NCBI RefSeq assembly: GCF_023241715.1
Contig: NZ_JALQCW010000114.1
Span: 1-41,599, forward strand
Source of the DNA: Pseudomonas morbosilactucae
GTDB lineage: Bacteria > Pseudomonadota > Gammaproteobacteria > Pseudomonadales > Pseudomonadaceae
DNA: 41,599 bases
Reading direction: 5' to 3'
Below are positions 9,290-16,781 of this stretch, piece after piece. The stretch's first letter is position 1. Every line of letters starts with the position of its first letter. The notes below the pieces were generated by a model. It saw only the letters and a program-made list of their open reading frames with translations, did not search any database and was not told the origin of the DNA. The position numbers were made by a program, and so were the translations under genes.

Positions 9290-10030
9290 TCAGATCGCCA
9301 GGGCAGAAGGTCGAGCATGCCGCCGCCGATGAGGCTCCAGATGATCCTTGAGCATGCGCAGCACCTTGGCTTCGTGCTCATGGATGAAGAAATGCCCGCC
9401 GGCCAGCATGTCCACGGAGAAGCTGCCGCGGGTTTCCTGACTCCAGGCGATCAGTTGCTCGGTGGTGGCGCGGTCGGCCTTGCCTCCCAGCACGTGCACC
9501 GGGCAATTCAGCGGGGCGCGTTGCGCCGGGCGGAAGCCGCCGCACAGGAGGAAGTCGGCGCGCAGTACGGGCAGGGTCATGCTCATGAGTTCCTGGTTGG
9601 CCAGGATCTCTTCCGAGGTGCCGTTGAGGGTGCGCAGTTGTTCGATCAACTCGGCGTCGGTCTTGGGTTCGGCCAGGTCGCGGTCGTATTCGCTGCGCAT
9701 GCTCGGAGCGGCGGTGCCGGAAGCGAACAGTGCCACCGGCTCGAGTTGGCCCAGTTGGCGCAGGGCATGGGCCATTTCACAGGCCAGCAAGGCCCCCAGG
9801 CTATGGCCGAACAAGGCGTAGGGCCCGCGTAGCGCTGGGGCGTGTTCGGCGGCCAGTTGCCGGGCCAGAGCGCGAATATCGGTCTGCAACGGCTCGCCAA
9901 AACGCGCCCCGCGCCCGGGCAGTTCCACCGGTTGCAATTTCAGCCACTCGGGCAGCTTGCGCCGCCAGCGGCTGTAGACCATGGCGCTGGCCCCGGAATA
10001 GGGCAGGCAAAGAAGTGTCAGTTGGGTCAC
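9290..10030 (-). CDS. Type II (external) thioesterase of an NRPS system, PvdG-like
   Basis: 246-residue alpha/beta hydrolase that removes wrong or stalled acyl groups from carrier domains of the NRPS. The N-terminus LLCLPYSGASAMVYSRWRR and the nucleophile elbow FGHSLG (Ser about 77) are typical of GrsT/PvdG-type editing thioesterases. The catalytic His is in GGHFFIHEH. The start is GTG at 10030, with GAGG about seven bases before it. A TAATT-N16-CGT promoter lies just upstream, so it is expected to be switched on with the NRPS although 3 kb away. It converges on the SCP2-cupin gene with a shared terminator. Confidence 0.92.
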   Translation of the reverse strand: MTQLTLLCLPYSGASAMVYSRWRRKLPEWLKLQPVELPGRGARFGEPLQTDIRALARQLAAEHAPALRGPYALFGHSLGALLACEMAHALRQLGQLEPVALFASGTAAPSMRSEYDRDLAEPKTDAELIEQLRTLNGTSEEILANQELMSMTLPVLRADFLLCGGFRPAQRAPLNCPVHVLGGKADRATTEQLIAWSQETRGSFSVDMLAGGHFFIHEHEAKVLRMLKDHLEPHRRRHARPSALAI

Positions 10031-10063
10031 TGCACTTACCTCAATCAGTTATGTGTATGAAGA

Positions 10064-10087
10064 ACGGATTGCGACCAACGCAAATTA
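10064..10087 (-). promoter_or_regulatory. ECF (iron-starvation type) promoter for the thioesterase gene
   Basis: On the minus strand TAATT (10087-10083), 16 bp, CGT (10066-10064). Same geometry as the other three promoters of this locus. It lies about 30 bases upstream of the thioesterase GTG and overlaps the end of the MFS gene. Confidence 0.6.
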
Positions 10088-11277
10088 GTCGGGCTGCGCC
10101 GGGCGCCGGCTCAAGCGCCGACAACTCTGCACGGCCGTCCACAACACCACGGCACCCGCCGCCAATGCCACCCAGAAACCGCTGCGGGCGCCATGGTGGT
10201 CGCGAGCCAGCCGGAGCTGGCGGCGCCGATGGCCACGCCGATGCTCAGGCCGGTGACCAGCCAGGTCAGGCCTTCGGTGAGTTTGGCGGGGGGCACGATG
10301 TTTTCCACCAGTGCCATGGCCACGATCAGGGTCGGGGCGAAGAACAGGCCGGCGACGAACACCGCCAGGGACAAGCCGAGGATGTTGCTCACGATCAGCA
10401 ACGGCAAGGTGGTGACGGCGGTGGCGATGCCGCCGTACATAAACAGCCGGGGCAAGGGGATGTTCGGTTTCCAGGCACCGAAGGCGATGCCGGCCAGGCA
10501 TGAACCGATGGCGTACACCGAGAGCACGATGCTCGCCGCCGCCGGTTGGCCCTGCTGTTGGGCGAAGGCCACGCTGACCACATCCACCACACCAGCGGTG
10601 GTGCCCATGGCGACCATCAGCAACACCAATAGGCGCAGTTCCACCGAGCGAATGATTGAGCCCTGGTGCTGCGGTTCATGGGGATGCACCGCCGGTTCGG
10701 TGGCGCGTTGCAGCACCAGGGCGGTGACGCCGATGGCCAGGGCGAGCAGTGCGACCAAGGGCCCGGCCTCGGGGAAGAACCCGACGCTCAGGCCCACCGA
10801 CAGCGGCGGGCCGATGATAAAGCACAGCTCATCGAGCACCGACTCCAGGGCGTAGGCGGTCTGCAATTGGGGCTGGCCGCGGTAGACCTCGGTCCAGCGT
10901 GCGCGGACCATGGCCGACATGCTCGGCATGCAGCCGGCCAGGGCAGCGAACAGGAACAGGGTCCAGGTGGGCGCCTGCAACCGGGTGCACAACAGCAAGG
11001 CCAGTAACGCCCCGCCCCCGACACTGGCGGCCAATGGCAGCACCCGGCCCTGGCCAAAGCGGTCGACCATGCGCGAGACCTGGGGCGCGCAAAACGCCGT
11101 GGCCAGGGCGAAGGTAGCCGCCACGGCACCGGCCAGGCCATAACCGCCCTTGAGCTGGGACAGCATGGTGATGATGCCGATACCGGTCATGGAGATCGGC
11201 ATGCGCGCGATCATCCCGGCGATGACAAAGGCGCAAGTGCCCGGGGCGCGGAACAGCTCGCGATAAGGGTTAACCAT
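10085..11277 (-). pseudogene. MFS transporter, C-terminus frameshifted
   Basis: About 12-TM major facilitator, opening with YRELFRAPGTCAFVIAGMIARMP, of a type common next to siderophore genes; probably an exporter or resistance pump. The main frame runs from 11277 to 10111 (388 residues), but after SSGWL its tail turns into non-membrane sequence (ATTMAPAAVSGWHWRR). The expected last helix, DHHGARSGFWVALAAG, continues in the next frame and ends at 10085 as SRRPAQPD. One missing base near 10,200-10,206 explains this. Whether it is a real mutation or a sequencing error cannot be told from here; with only the last helix altered, the protein might partly work. It is divergent from the TetR gene, with two shared operators. 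Confidence 0.8.
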
Positions 11278-11337
11278 GAAGTCTCAACCTCGGCAGGGGG
11301 CCTGCAACTTGCCATAAATAGCCGTTGCAGTAAAAAT

Positions 11338-11354
11338 ACATACGGTGCGTATGT
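11338..11354. promoter_or_regulatory. TetR-family operator, copy 1
   Basis: ACATACG, a 3-bp spacer (GTG), CGTATGT: a perfect 17-bp palindrome between the divergent MFS and TetR genes. An identical pair of half-sites lies 31 bp further on. This is the usual layout for TetR autorepression. Confidence 0.8.
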
Positions 11355-11368
11355 GAGAAATAATGCGA

Positions 11369-11385
11369 ACATACGCGGCGTATGT
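11369..11385. promoter_or_regulatory. TetR-family operator, copy 2
   Basis: ACATACG, CGG, CGTATGT: the same half-sites as copy 1 with a different spacer. The centre-to-centre distance of 31 bp is about three helical turns, so two dimers would sit on the same DNA face. Confidence 0.8.
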
Positions 11386-11425
11386 CAATTCACCTTTGCC
11401 TTCTTTGCCTTGATGAGAACCCGCC

Positions 11426-12037
11426 ATGAGCTCACGCCCTCGCGCCGAAATGATCGAAGCCACCCGTGCCAAGTTGCTGGCCAGTGCGCGCCAAGCCTTT
11501 GGTAGCCTGGGTTATGCGCACACCTCGATGGACGACCTGACGGCCGAAGCCGGCCTGACGCGAGGGGCGCTTTATCACCATTTCGGTGACAAGAAAGGCT
11601 TGCTGGCGGCGGTGGTGGCGCAGATCGACGGCGAGATGGACCAACGCCTGATGGCGATTTCCAGCCAGGTGGCGGACCCCTGGGAGGCTTTCTGCCAACG
11701 CTGTCGTGCCTACCTGCACATGGCGCTGGAGCCGGAAATCCAGCGCATCGTGCTGCAGGATGCGCGGGCGGTACTCGCCGACAGCAAGGCGGGAGAAGAA
11801 CAGTGCATCGAGACCCTGGGCGCCTTACTCAGCCAATTGATGCAGGCGCAGGTGGTCGAAGCCGCAGCGCCCATGGCCCTGGCACGCCTGATCAACGGCA
11901 GCCTGGTGGAGGCGGCGCTGTGGATCGCCAATGCCGAGCAGCCGGCGCAAAAACTCGATGAGAGCCTGGGCGGCCTGCAACTGCTCCTGCGCGGGCTGCG
12001 CCGTGAAGATGCCCCGCCATCAACAACCGGTCGCTAA
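11426..12037 (+). CDS. TetR/AcrR family transcriptional regulator
   Basis: 203 residues. The N-terminal helix-turn-helix is clear (MDDLTAEAGLTRGALYHHFGDKKGL, about residues 32-56); the C-terminal ligand domain is diverse, as usual. It is transcribed away from the MFS gene, with two 17-bp palindromes between them, so it very likely represses the MFS gene and itself and is released by a small molecule, perhaps the pump substrate. The ligand cannot be read from the sequence. Confidence 0.93.
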   Translation: MSSRPRAEMIEATRAKLLASARQAFGSLGYAHTSMDDLTAEAGLTRGALYHHFGDKKGLLAAVVAQIDGEMDQRLMAISSQVADPWEAFCQRCRAYLHMALEPEIQRIVLQDARAVLADSKAGEEQCIETLGALLSQLMQAQVVEAAAPMALARLINGSLVEAALWIANAEQPAQKLDESLGGLQLLLRGLRREDAPPSTTGR

Positions 12038-12138
12038 AACACCCCTCCCTGAAAAACCTGCGGATTGACCCCGTCCGCTGAACTCCCGGCGCCCTTTATC
12101 AGTCAGCTAATCACGCTCCCTGATTTGAGGATCGCCCC

Positions 12139-12939
12139 ATGCGTCTCTCTCTTGATCAACAAGTGGCCCTGGTCACCGGCGCCAGTTCCGGCATCGGTGA
12201 AGCCGCGGCCAAGGCCCTGGCCGCCGCAGGTGCCTCGGTGGTGCTCAACTACCACAGCCAGCCCGAACCTGCGGAAAAACTCGCCGCCGACATCAATGCC
12301 TGCGGTGGCCGGGCGATTGCCATCGGCGCCGACGTGTCCCAGGAAGAAGAGGTCGAGCGGCTGTTCGCCAAGACCTTGGAGGCCTTCGGCTTCCTCGACA
12401 TCCTGGTGGCCAATTCCGGCCTGCAGAAAGACGCGCCGGTCCTGGACATGACCCTGGAAGACTGGAACCAGGTGATCAACGTCAACCTCACCGGGCAGTT
12501 CCTCTGCGCCCGGGCCGCCCTGCGCATCTTCACTGAGCAGGGCATCCGCAATGGCGTCTCCAAGGCGGCGGGCAAGATCATTCACATGAGCTCCGTGCAC
12601 CAGTTGATTCCCTGGGCCGGGCACGTCAATTACGCGGCGTCCAAGGGTGGCGTGGAGATGCTGATGCGCAGTCTGGCCCAGGAGGTCAGCGGGCTGGGTA
12701 TCCGGGTCAACGGCATTGCCCCGGGGGCGATCCGCACCGCCATCAACCGCGATGCCACCGAAGGCGATGCGGCCCAGGCGTTGCTCAAGCTGATCCCCTA
12801 CGGACGCATCGGCGACGCCAAGGACGTGGCCAACGCAGTGGTCTGGCTGGCCTCCGACGCCTCCGACTACGTGGTCGGCAGCACCCTGTTCATCGACGGC
12901 GGCATGAGCCTCTATCCGGAGTTTCGCGACAATGGTTGA
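12139..12939 (+). CDS. SDR oxidoreductase, glucose 1-dehydrogenase-like
   Basis: 266-residue classical short-chain dehydrogenase. The cofactor motif is TGASSGIG (about residues 13-20), the mid motif is NSG (the usual NAG has Ser), the catalytic Ser lies in HMSSVHQ, and the YAASK active site is present. The closing GSTLFIDGGMSLYP is typical of the glucose 1-dehydrogenase-like group, which oxidises sugars or other alcohols with NAD(P). It overlaps the following GH15 gene by 8 bp (ATGGTTGA), so the pair is translationally coupled and may act on one carbohydrate. The exact substrate is unknown. Confidence 0.92.
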   Translation: MRLSLDQQVALVTGASSGIGEAAAKALAAAGASVVLNYHSQPEPAEKLAADINACGGRAIAIGADVSQEEEVERLFAKTLEAFGFLDILVANSGLQKDAPVLDMTLEDWNQVINVNLTGQFLCARAALRIFTEQGIRNGVSKAAGKIIHMSSVHQLIPWAGHVNYAASKGGVEMLMRSLAQEVSGLGIRVNGIAPGAIRTAINRDATEGDAAQALLKLIPYGRIGDAKDVANAVVWLASDASDYVVGSTLFIDGGMSLYPEFRDNG

Positions 12940-14758
12940 ACGGCATCAGGAACGTCAAAGCCCGATCGACGCCCACGGCATCATCGGCGACCTGCGCACC
13001 GCTGCCCTGGTCAATGACCAAGGCAGCGTGGACTTTTTCTGCTGGCCGGAATTCGACAGCCCGACAATTTTCGGCGCCCTGCTCGACACCCCCGAGGCCG
13101 GCATCTTCCAGCTCAAGCCGGACTTACCCGACGCCCGCCGCCAGCAGATCTACCTGCCCGACAGCAACGTGCTGCAGACCCGCTGGCTGAGCGAACAGGC
13201 CGTGGTGGAAGTCACCGACCTGCTGCCGGTGGGTGATAGCGAAGACGACCTGCCGCTGCTGATCCGCCGGCTGCGGGTGGTCAGCGGCAGCGCCTCCATT
13301 CACCTGCGCTGCGCGGTGCGCCACGACTACGCGCGCAGTGCCAGCCGGGCCCGCAGCGACCAGGGCTCGGTGTGTTTCGAGGCCGAGGGCCAACTGGGCC
13401 TGCGCCTGGTCGGCAGCCAGGCGCTGCACATCGACCAGCACAGCGCGGTGGCCGAGTTCGTCCTGCACCAGGGGCAAAGCGCCGAGTTCATCCTGGGCGG
13501 CGTCGACGACCCCAGGGTCATCACCGGCTGCAGCGAACTGGCCCTGGAGCGCACGCTGAAGTTCTGGCACGACTGGATCGGCCAATCCAACTACCGTGGA
13601 CGCTGGCGGGAAATGGTCAACCGCTCGGCCCTGGCCCTGAAGCTGCTGACCTCGCGCAAGCACGGGGCGATTCTCGCTGCCGCCACCTTCGGCCTGCCGG
13701 AAACCCCGGGCGGCGAACGCAACTGGGACTACCGCTACACCTGGATCCGCGATGCCTCGTTCACCGTCTACGCCTTTATGCGCCTGGGCTTTGTCGACGA
13801 AGCCAACGCCTACATGCGCTGGCTGCGAGGACGGGTCAGCGACGGCTGCGGGCAACCGAGCAAACTGAACATCCTCTACGCCATCGACGGGCGCCAGGAG
13901 TTGAGCGAGAGCCAACTCGAACACTGGTCCGGCCACGGCGGCGCACGGCCAGTGCGGATCGGCAACCAGGCCTGGGAACAGGTGCAACTGGACATCTTCG
14001 GCGAGCTGATGGATGCGGTGTACCTGGTCAATAAATACGGCGAGGCGATCTCCCACGAGGGCTGGAAACACACCCGTGAAGTGGTGGATCAGGTGTGCGA
14101 GACCTGGCAGCAAAAAGACGTGGGCATCTGGGAAATGCGCGGCGAACAGCATCACTTCTTGCACTCGCGGCTGATGTGTTGGGTGGCCCTGGACCGGACC
14201 ATCCGCCTGGCGTCGAAGCGCTCGCTGCCGGCGCCCTTTGCCCGTTGGGACCAGACCCGGCAAGCGATCTATGAAGACATCTGGAACAACTTCTGGGACG
14301 AGGAGCGGGGGCATTTCGTCCAGCACATCGGCGGCACGGCCCTGGATGGCTCGATGCTGCTGATGCCCCTGGTGCGTTTTGTCAGCGCCAAAGACCCGCG
14401 CTGGCTGTCGACCCTGAAGGCGATCGAAAACAGCCTGGTGCGCGACGGCATGGTCTACCGCTACCGCAACGACGACAGCGGTATCGACGGCCTGGCCGGC
14501 ACCGAGGGCGCGTTTGCCGCCTGCTCGTTCTGGTACGTCGAATGCCTGGCCCGAGCCGGCCAAGTGGACAAGGCCCACCTGGAGTTCGAGCAACTGCTGC
14601 GCTATGCCAACCCCCTGGGGTTGTACGCCGAGGAGTTCGACAGCCACGGCCGTCACCTGGGCAACACGCCCCAGGCCCTGACTCACTTGGCGCTGATCAG
14701 CGCGGCCAGCTTCCTCGACCGCCAGCTCAGCGGGGCGAAAACCACGTGGCAGCCCTAG
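12932..14758 (+). CDS. Glycoside hydrolase family 15 protein (glucoamylase/trehalase-like)
   Basis: 608 residues, no signal peptide, so cytoplasmic. It opens with the GH15 N-terminal pattern SPIDAHGIIGDLRTAALVNDQGSVDFFCWPEFDSP. The catalytic (alpha/alpha)6 barrel is marked by NWDYRYTWIRDASF, a likely general acid Glu401 in GIWEMRGE and a likely general base Glu567/568 in YAEEFD. Members cleave alpha-glucosides with inversion; bacterial ones are often called glucoamylase or trehalase, and I cannot separate these. Its start lies inside the SDR gene. Confidence 0.93.
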   Translation: MVERHQERQSPIDAHGIIGDLRTAALVNDQGSVDFFCWPEFDSPTIFGALLDTPEAGIFQLKPDLPDARRQQIYLPDSNVLQTRWLSEQAVVEVTDLLPVGDSEDDLPLLIRRLRVVSGSASIHLRCAVRHDYARSASRARSDQGSVCFEAEGQLGLRLVGSQALHIDQHSAVAEFVLHQGQSAEFILGGVDDPRVITGCSELALERTLKFWHDWIGQSNYRGRWREMVNRSALALKLLTSRKHGAILAAATFGLPETPGGERNWDYRYTWIRDASFTVYAFMRLGFVDEANAYMRWLRGRVSDGCGQPSKLNILYAIDGRQELSESQLEHWSGHGGARPVRIGNQAWEQVQLDIFGELMDAVYLVNKYGEAISHEGWKHTREVVDQVCETWQQKDVGIWEMRGEQHHFLHSRLMCWVALDRTIRLASKRSLPAPFARWDQTRQAIYEDIWNNFWDEERGHFVQHIGGTALDGSMLLMPLVRFVSAKDPRWLSTLKAIENSLVRDGMVYRYRNDDSGIDGLAGTEGAFAACSFWYVECLARAGQVDKAHLEFEQLLRYANPLGLYAEEFDSHGRHLGNTPQALTHLALISAASFLDRQLSGAKTTWQP

Positions 14759-14863
14759 AGGAATCACTAGAGGGATAAATCGGCGAGCCAAGCTCTAGCA
14801 GGCGCTCACGGCGGCAAAAATCGTTACACTGCCCCGCCCCCATGGAACCTCATAGGACACGGA

Positions 14864-15337
14864 ATGTTGCCCGCTGATTCGTCCCTGCGCCGAGCCTTGG
14901 TGCTCTGGCTGTACGCCGCCGCCCTGGGCCATCTGCTGGTCGCCGGGGTGCTGACCTGGGCCGCCGGCCACCCGCTGCTCGAGGGTTATCTGCTGAGTGT
15001 CGAACAGGCCTTCTGGAGCAGCGCGGCCCCCGCTGCGGCGCGCAGCCAGCAGGTCTGGTGGCTGAACCTGTTCGGCGCCACCCTGCAAAGTTATTCCCTG
15101 TTCCTGCTGGCCCTGGTGCACCTGGGCCATCGCCTGCGCAGCGCCACGGCCTGGGCCTGGTTGATGGCCGGGATCCTGCTGTGGGCGCCCCAGGACATGT
15201 GGATCTCCTGGCAGGCGCGGATGACGTCGCACCTGTGGCTCGACAGCCTGGCCCTGCTCACCCTGTTGCCCCCGTTGCTCTGGCTTTATCGCCATGACCG
15301 CCGCCCCTCCACTTTGAAAGGACCTCTGCGTGGTTGA
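14864..15337 (+). CDS. Small integral membrane protein of unknown function
   Basis: 157 residues with about four hydrophobic helices (around 9-32, 65-86, 93-112 and 122-141). I recognise no catalytic motif. An AGGA ribosome site precedes the ATG. It is the first gene of a tight operon: its stop overlaps the GTG of the epimerase gene by 8 bp (GTGGTTGA). The next protein also begins with a membrane domain, so the two may form a complex in the inner membrane. A DoxX-like or VKOR-like fold is conceivable but not shown. Confidence 0.8.
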   Translation: MLPADSSLRRALVLWLYAAALGHLLVAGVLTWAAGHPLLEGYLLSVEQAFWSSAAPAAARSQQVWWLNLFGATLQSYSLFLLALVHLGHRLRSATAWAWLMAGILLWAPQDMWISWQARMTSHLWLDSLALLTLLPPLLWLYRHDRRPSTLKGPLRG

Positions 15338-16772
15338 ACTTCCCCTGCTGCACTGGGCCATGCTCTTGTTGCTGGTCCAAGGCACCCTCGGCGCCCTGGA
15401 CACGATCTATCACCACGAACTCACCGTGGCCTTGCCACAACGCCACAACGCCCGCCTGGAGCTGGCGATCCATGCGATCCGCTCAAGCTTCTACGGCGTT
15501 CTGTTTCTTGGCATGGCGCACTTCGCCTTCCACGGTACCTGGGCCCTGGTGATCGCCGTGCTGTTTGCCCTGGAAATCGGCCTGACCCTCTGGGACTTCG
15601 TGGTCGAGGACCGTAGCCGCAAGCTGCCGGCCATCGAGCGCATCATGCACACCGTGCTGGCGGTCAACGGCGGAGCTTTTTTCGCCCTCTACGGCGTGCA
15701 GTTGGTGCAGTGGTCGAGCTTGCCCACGGCCCTGATGGGCATCGACTTCGGCTGGCTCGGCTGGCTGCTGACCCTGTTCGCCATTGGCGTCACCGCCTCG
15801 GGCATCCGCGATGGCCTGGCCTCCCTGCGCCTGCAGCGCCAAGGCCTGCCGGGCAACCCGTTTGCCGGCGGCAAGCACCAACGGGTCCTGGTCACTGGCG
15901 GCACCGGGTTAATCGGGGAAGCCCTGGTCAACCAACTGCTGGACGCCGGCCACAGCGTCAGCGTGCTGGCCCGCGACCCGCTGCGTGCGGCCTACCTGTT
16001 CGACGGTCGTGCGCGTTGCCTGCGCGACTTGAGCAAGCTGGGCCACAGCGAACAGTTCGACGTGATCATCAACCTGGCGGGGGCGCCCGTGGCCGGGCCA
16101 CGCTGGTCGGCCAAGCGCCAGGCACAGTTGCTGGCCAGCCGGGTCAGCACCACCGAAGCGCTGCTGGCCTGGTTGAAGAACGCCGAGCACAAGCCGGCGC
16201 TGTGGATCCAGGCCTCAGCCATCGGCTTCTACGGCGTGCGCGATGCCAGCCAGACCCTGGACGAAAGCGCCAGCCGTGGCGAGGGTTTCATGGCCGAGCT
16301 GTGTGCCCGCTGGGAGGCCTCGGCACAACCCGCCACGGCGTTCGGCGTGCGCCAGGTGGTGCTGCGCCTGGGCGTGGTGTTCGGCCCTGGCGGCGCCCTG
16401 ATGCCGCTGCTGATTCCGTTCCGCCTGGGCTTCGGCGGGCGCATGGGTGACGGCCAGCAGATCATGAGCTGGGTGCACCGCGACGACGTAATTCAGGTGA
16501 TTGCCCGGGCCATGAGCGACCCGAGCCTGTCGGGCACCTACAACCTGGTGGCGCCCGATGCCGTGAGCCAGGCCACCTTCGCCGAAACCGCGGGCGCGGT
16601 GCTCAAGCGCCCGGTCTGGCTGCACGTGCCGGCGGCGCCAGTGCGGGCCTTGGCCGGGGAAATGGCCGAGCTGTTTTTCGACGGCCAGCGCGTGGTGCCC
16701 CAGCGTTTGCTGCAAGCCGGCTACACCTTCCGCTACCCGACCCTGGACGGCGCCTTGCGCGACCTGGCCTGA
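15330..16772 (+). CDS. Membrane domain fused to a TIGR01777-family NAD(P)-dependent epimerase
   Basis: 480 residues, GTG start with AAAGGA nine bases upstream. Residues 1 to about 170 carry roughly four membrane helices. A TIGR01777/YfcH-type extended SDR follows: Rossmann motif VTGGTGLIGEAL at about 187, NLAGAPVAGPRWSAKR, the active-site region SAIGFYG, and LRLGVVFGPGGAL, MSWVHRDDV, GTYNLVAPDAV. Stand-alone family members are about 300 residues, so the N-terminal membrane part is an addition. It is coupled to the membrane gene before it and sits 9 bp from the hydrolase-dikinase gene after it. The substrate of this family is unknown. Confidence 0.88.
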   Translation: MVELPLLHWAMLLLLVQGTLGALDTIYHHELTVALPQRHNARLELAIHAIRSSFYGVLFLGMAHFAFHGTWALVIAVLFALEIGLTLWDFVVEDRSRKLPAIERIMHTVLAVNGGAFFALYGVQLVQWSSLPTALMGIDFGWLGWLLTLFAIGVTASGIRDGLASLRLQRQGLPGNPFAGGKHQRVLVTGGTGLIGEALVNQLLDAGHSVSVLARDPLRAAYLFDGRARCLRDLSKLGHSEQFDVIINLAGAPVAGPRWSAKRQAQLLASRVSTTEALLAWLKNAEHKPALWIQASAIGFYGVRDASQTLDESASRGEGFMAELCARWEASAQPATAFGVRQVVLRLGVVFGPGGALMPLLIPFRLGFGGRMGDGQQIMSWVHRDDVIQVIARAMSDPSLSGTYNLVAPDAVSQATFAETAGAVLKRPVWLHVPAAPVRALAGEMAELFFDGQRVVPQRLLQAGYTFRYPTLDGALRDLA

Positions 16773-16781
16773 GGACTGTTG

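Noticed and set aside
13124..14791. Open frame of 555 codons on the minus strand
   Set aside because: Antisense to the clearly recognised GH15 gene and without a known motif.
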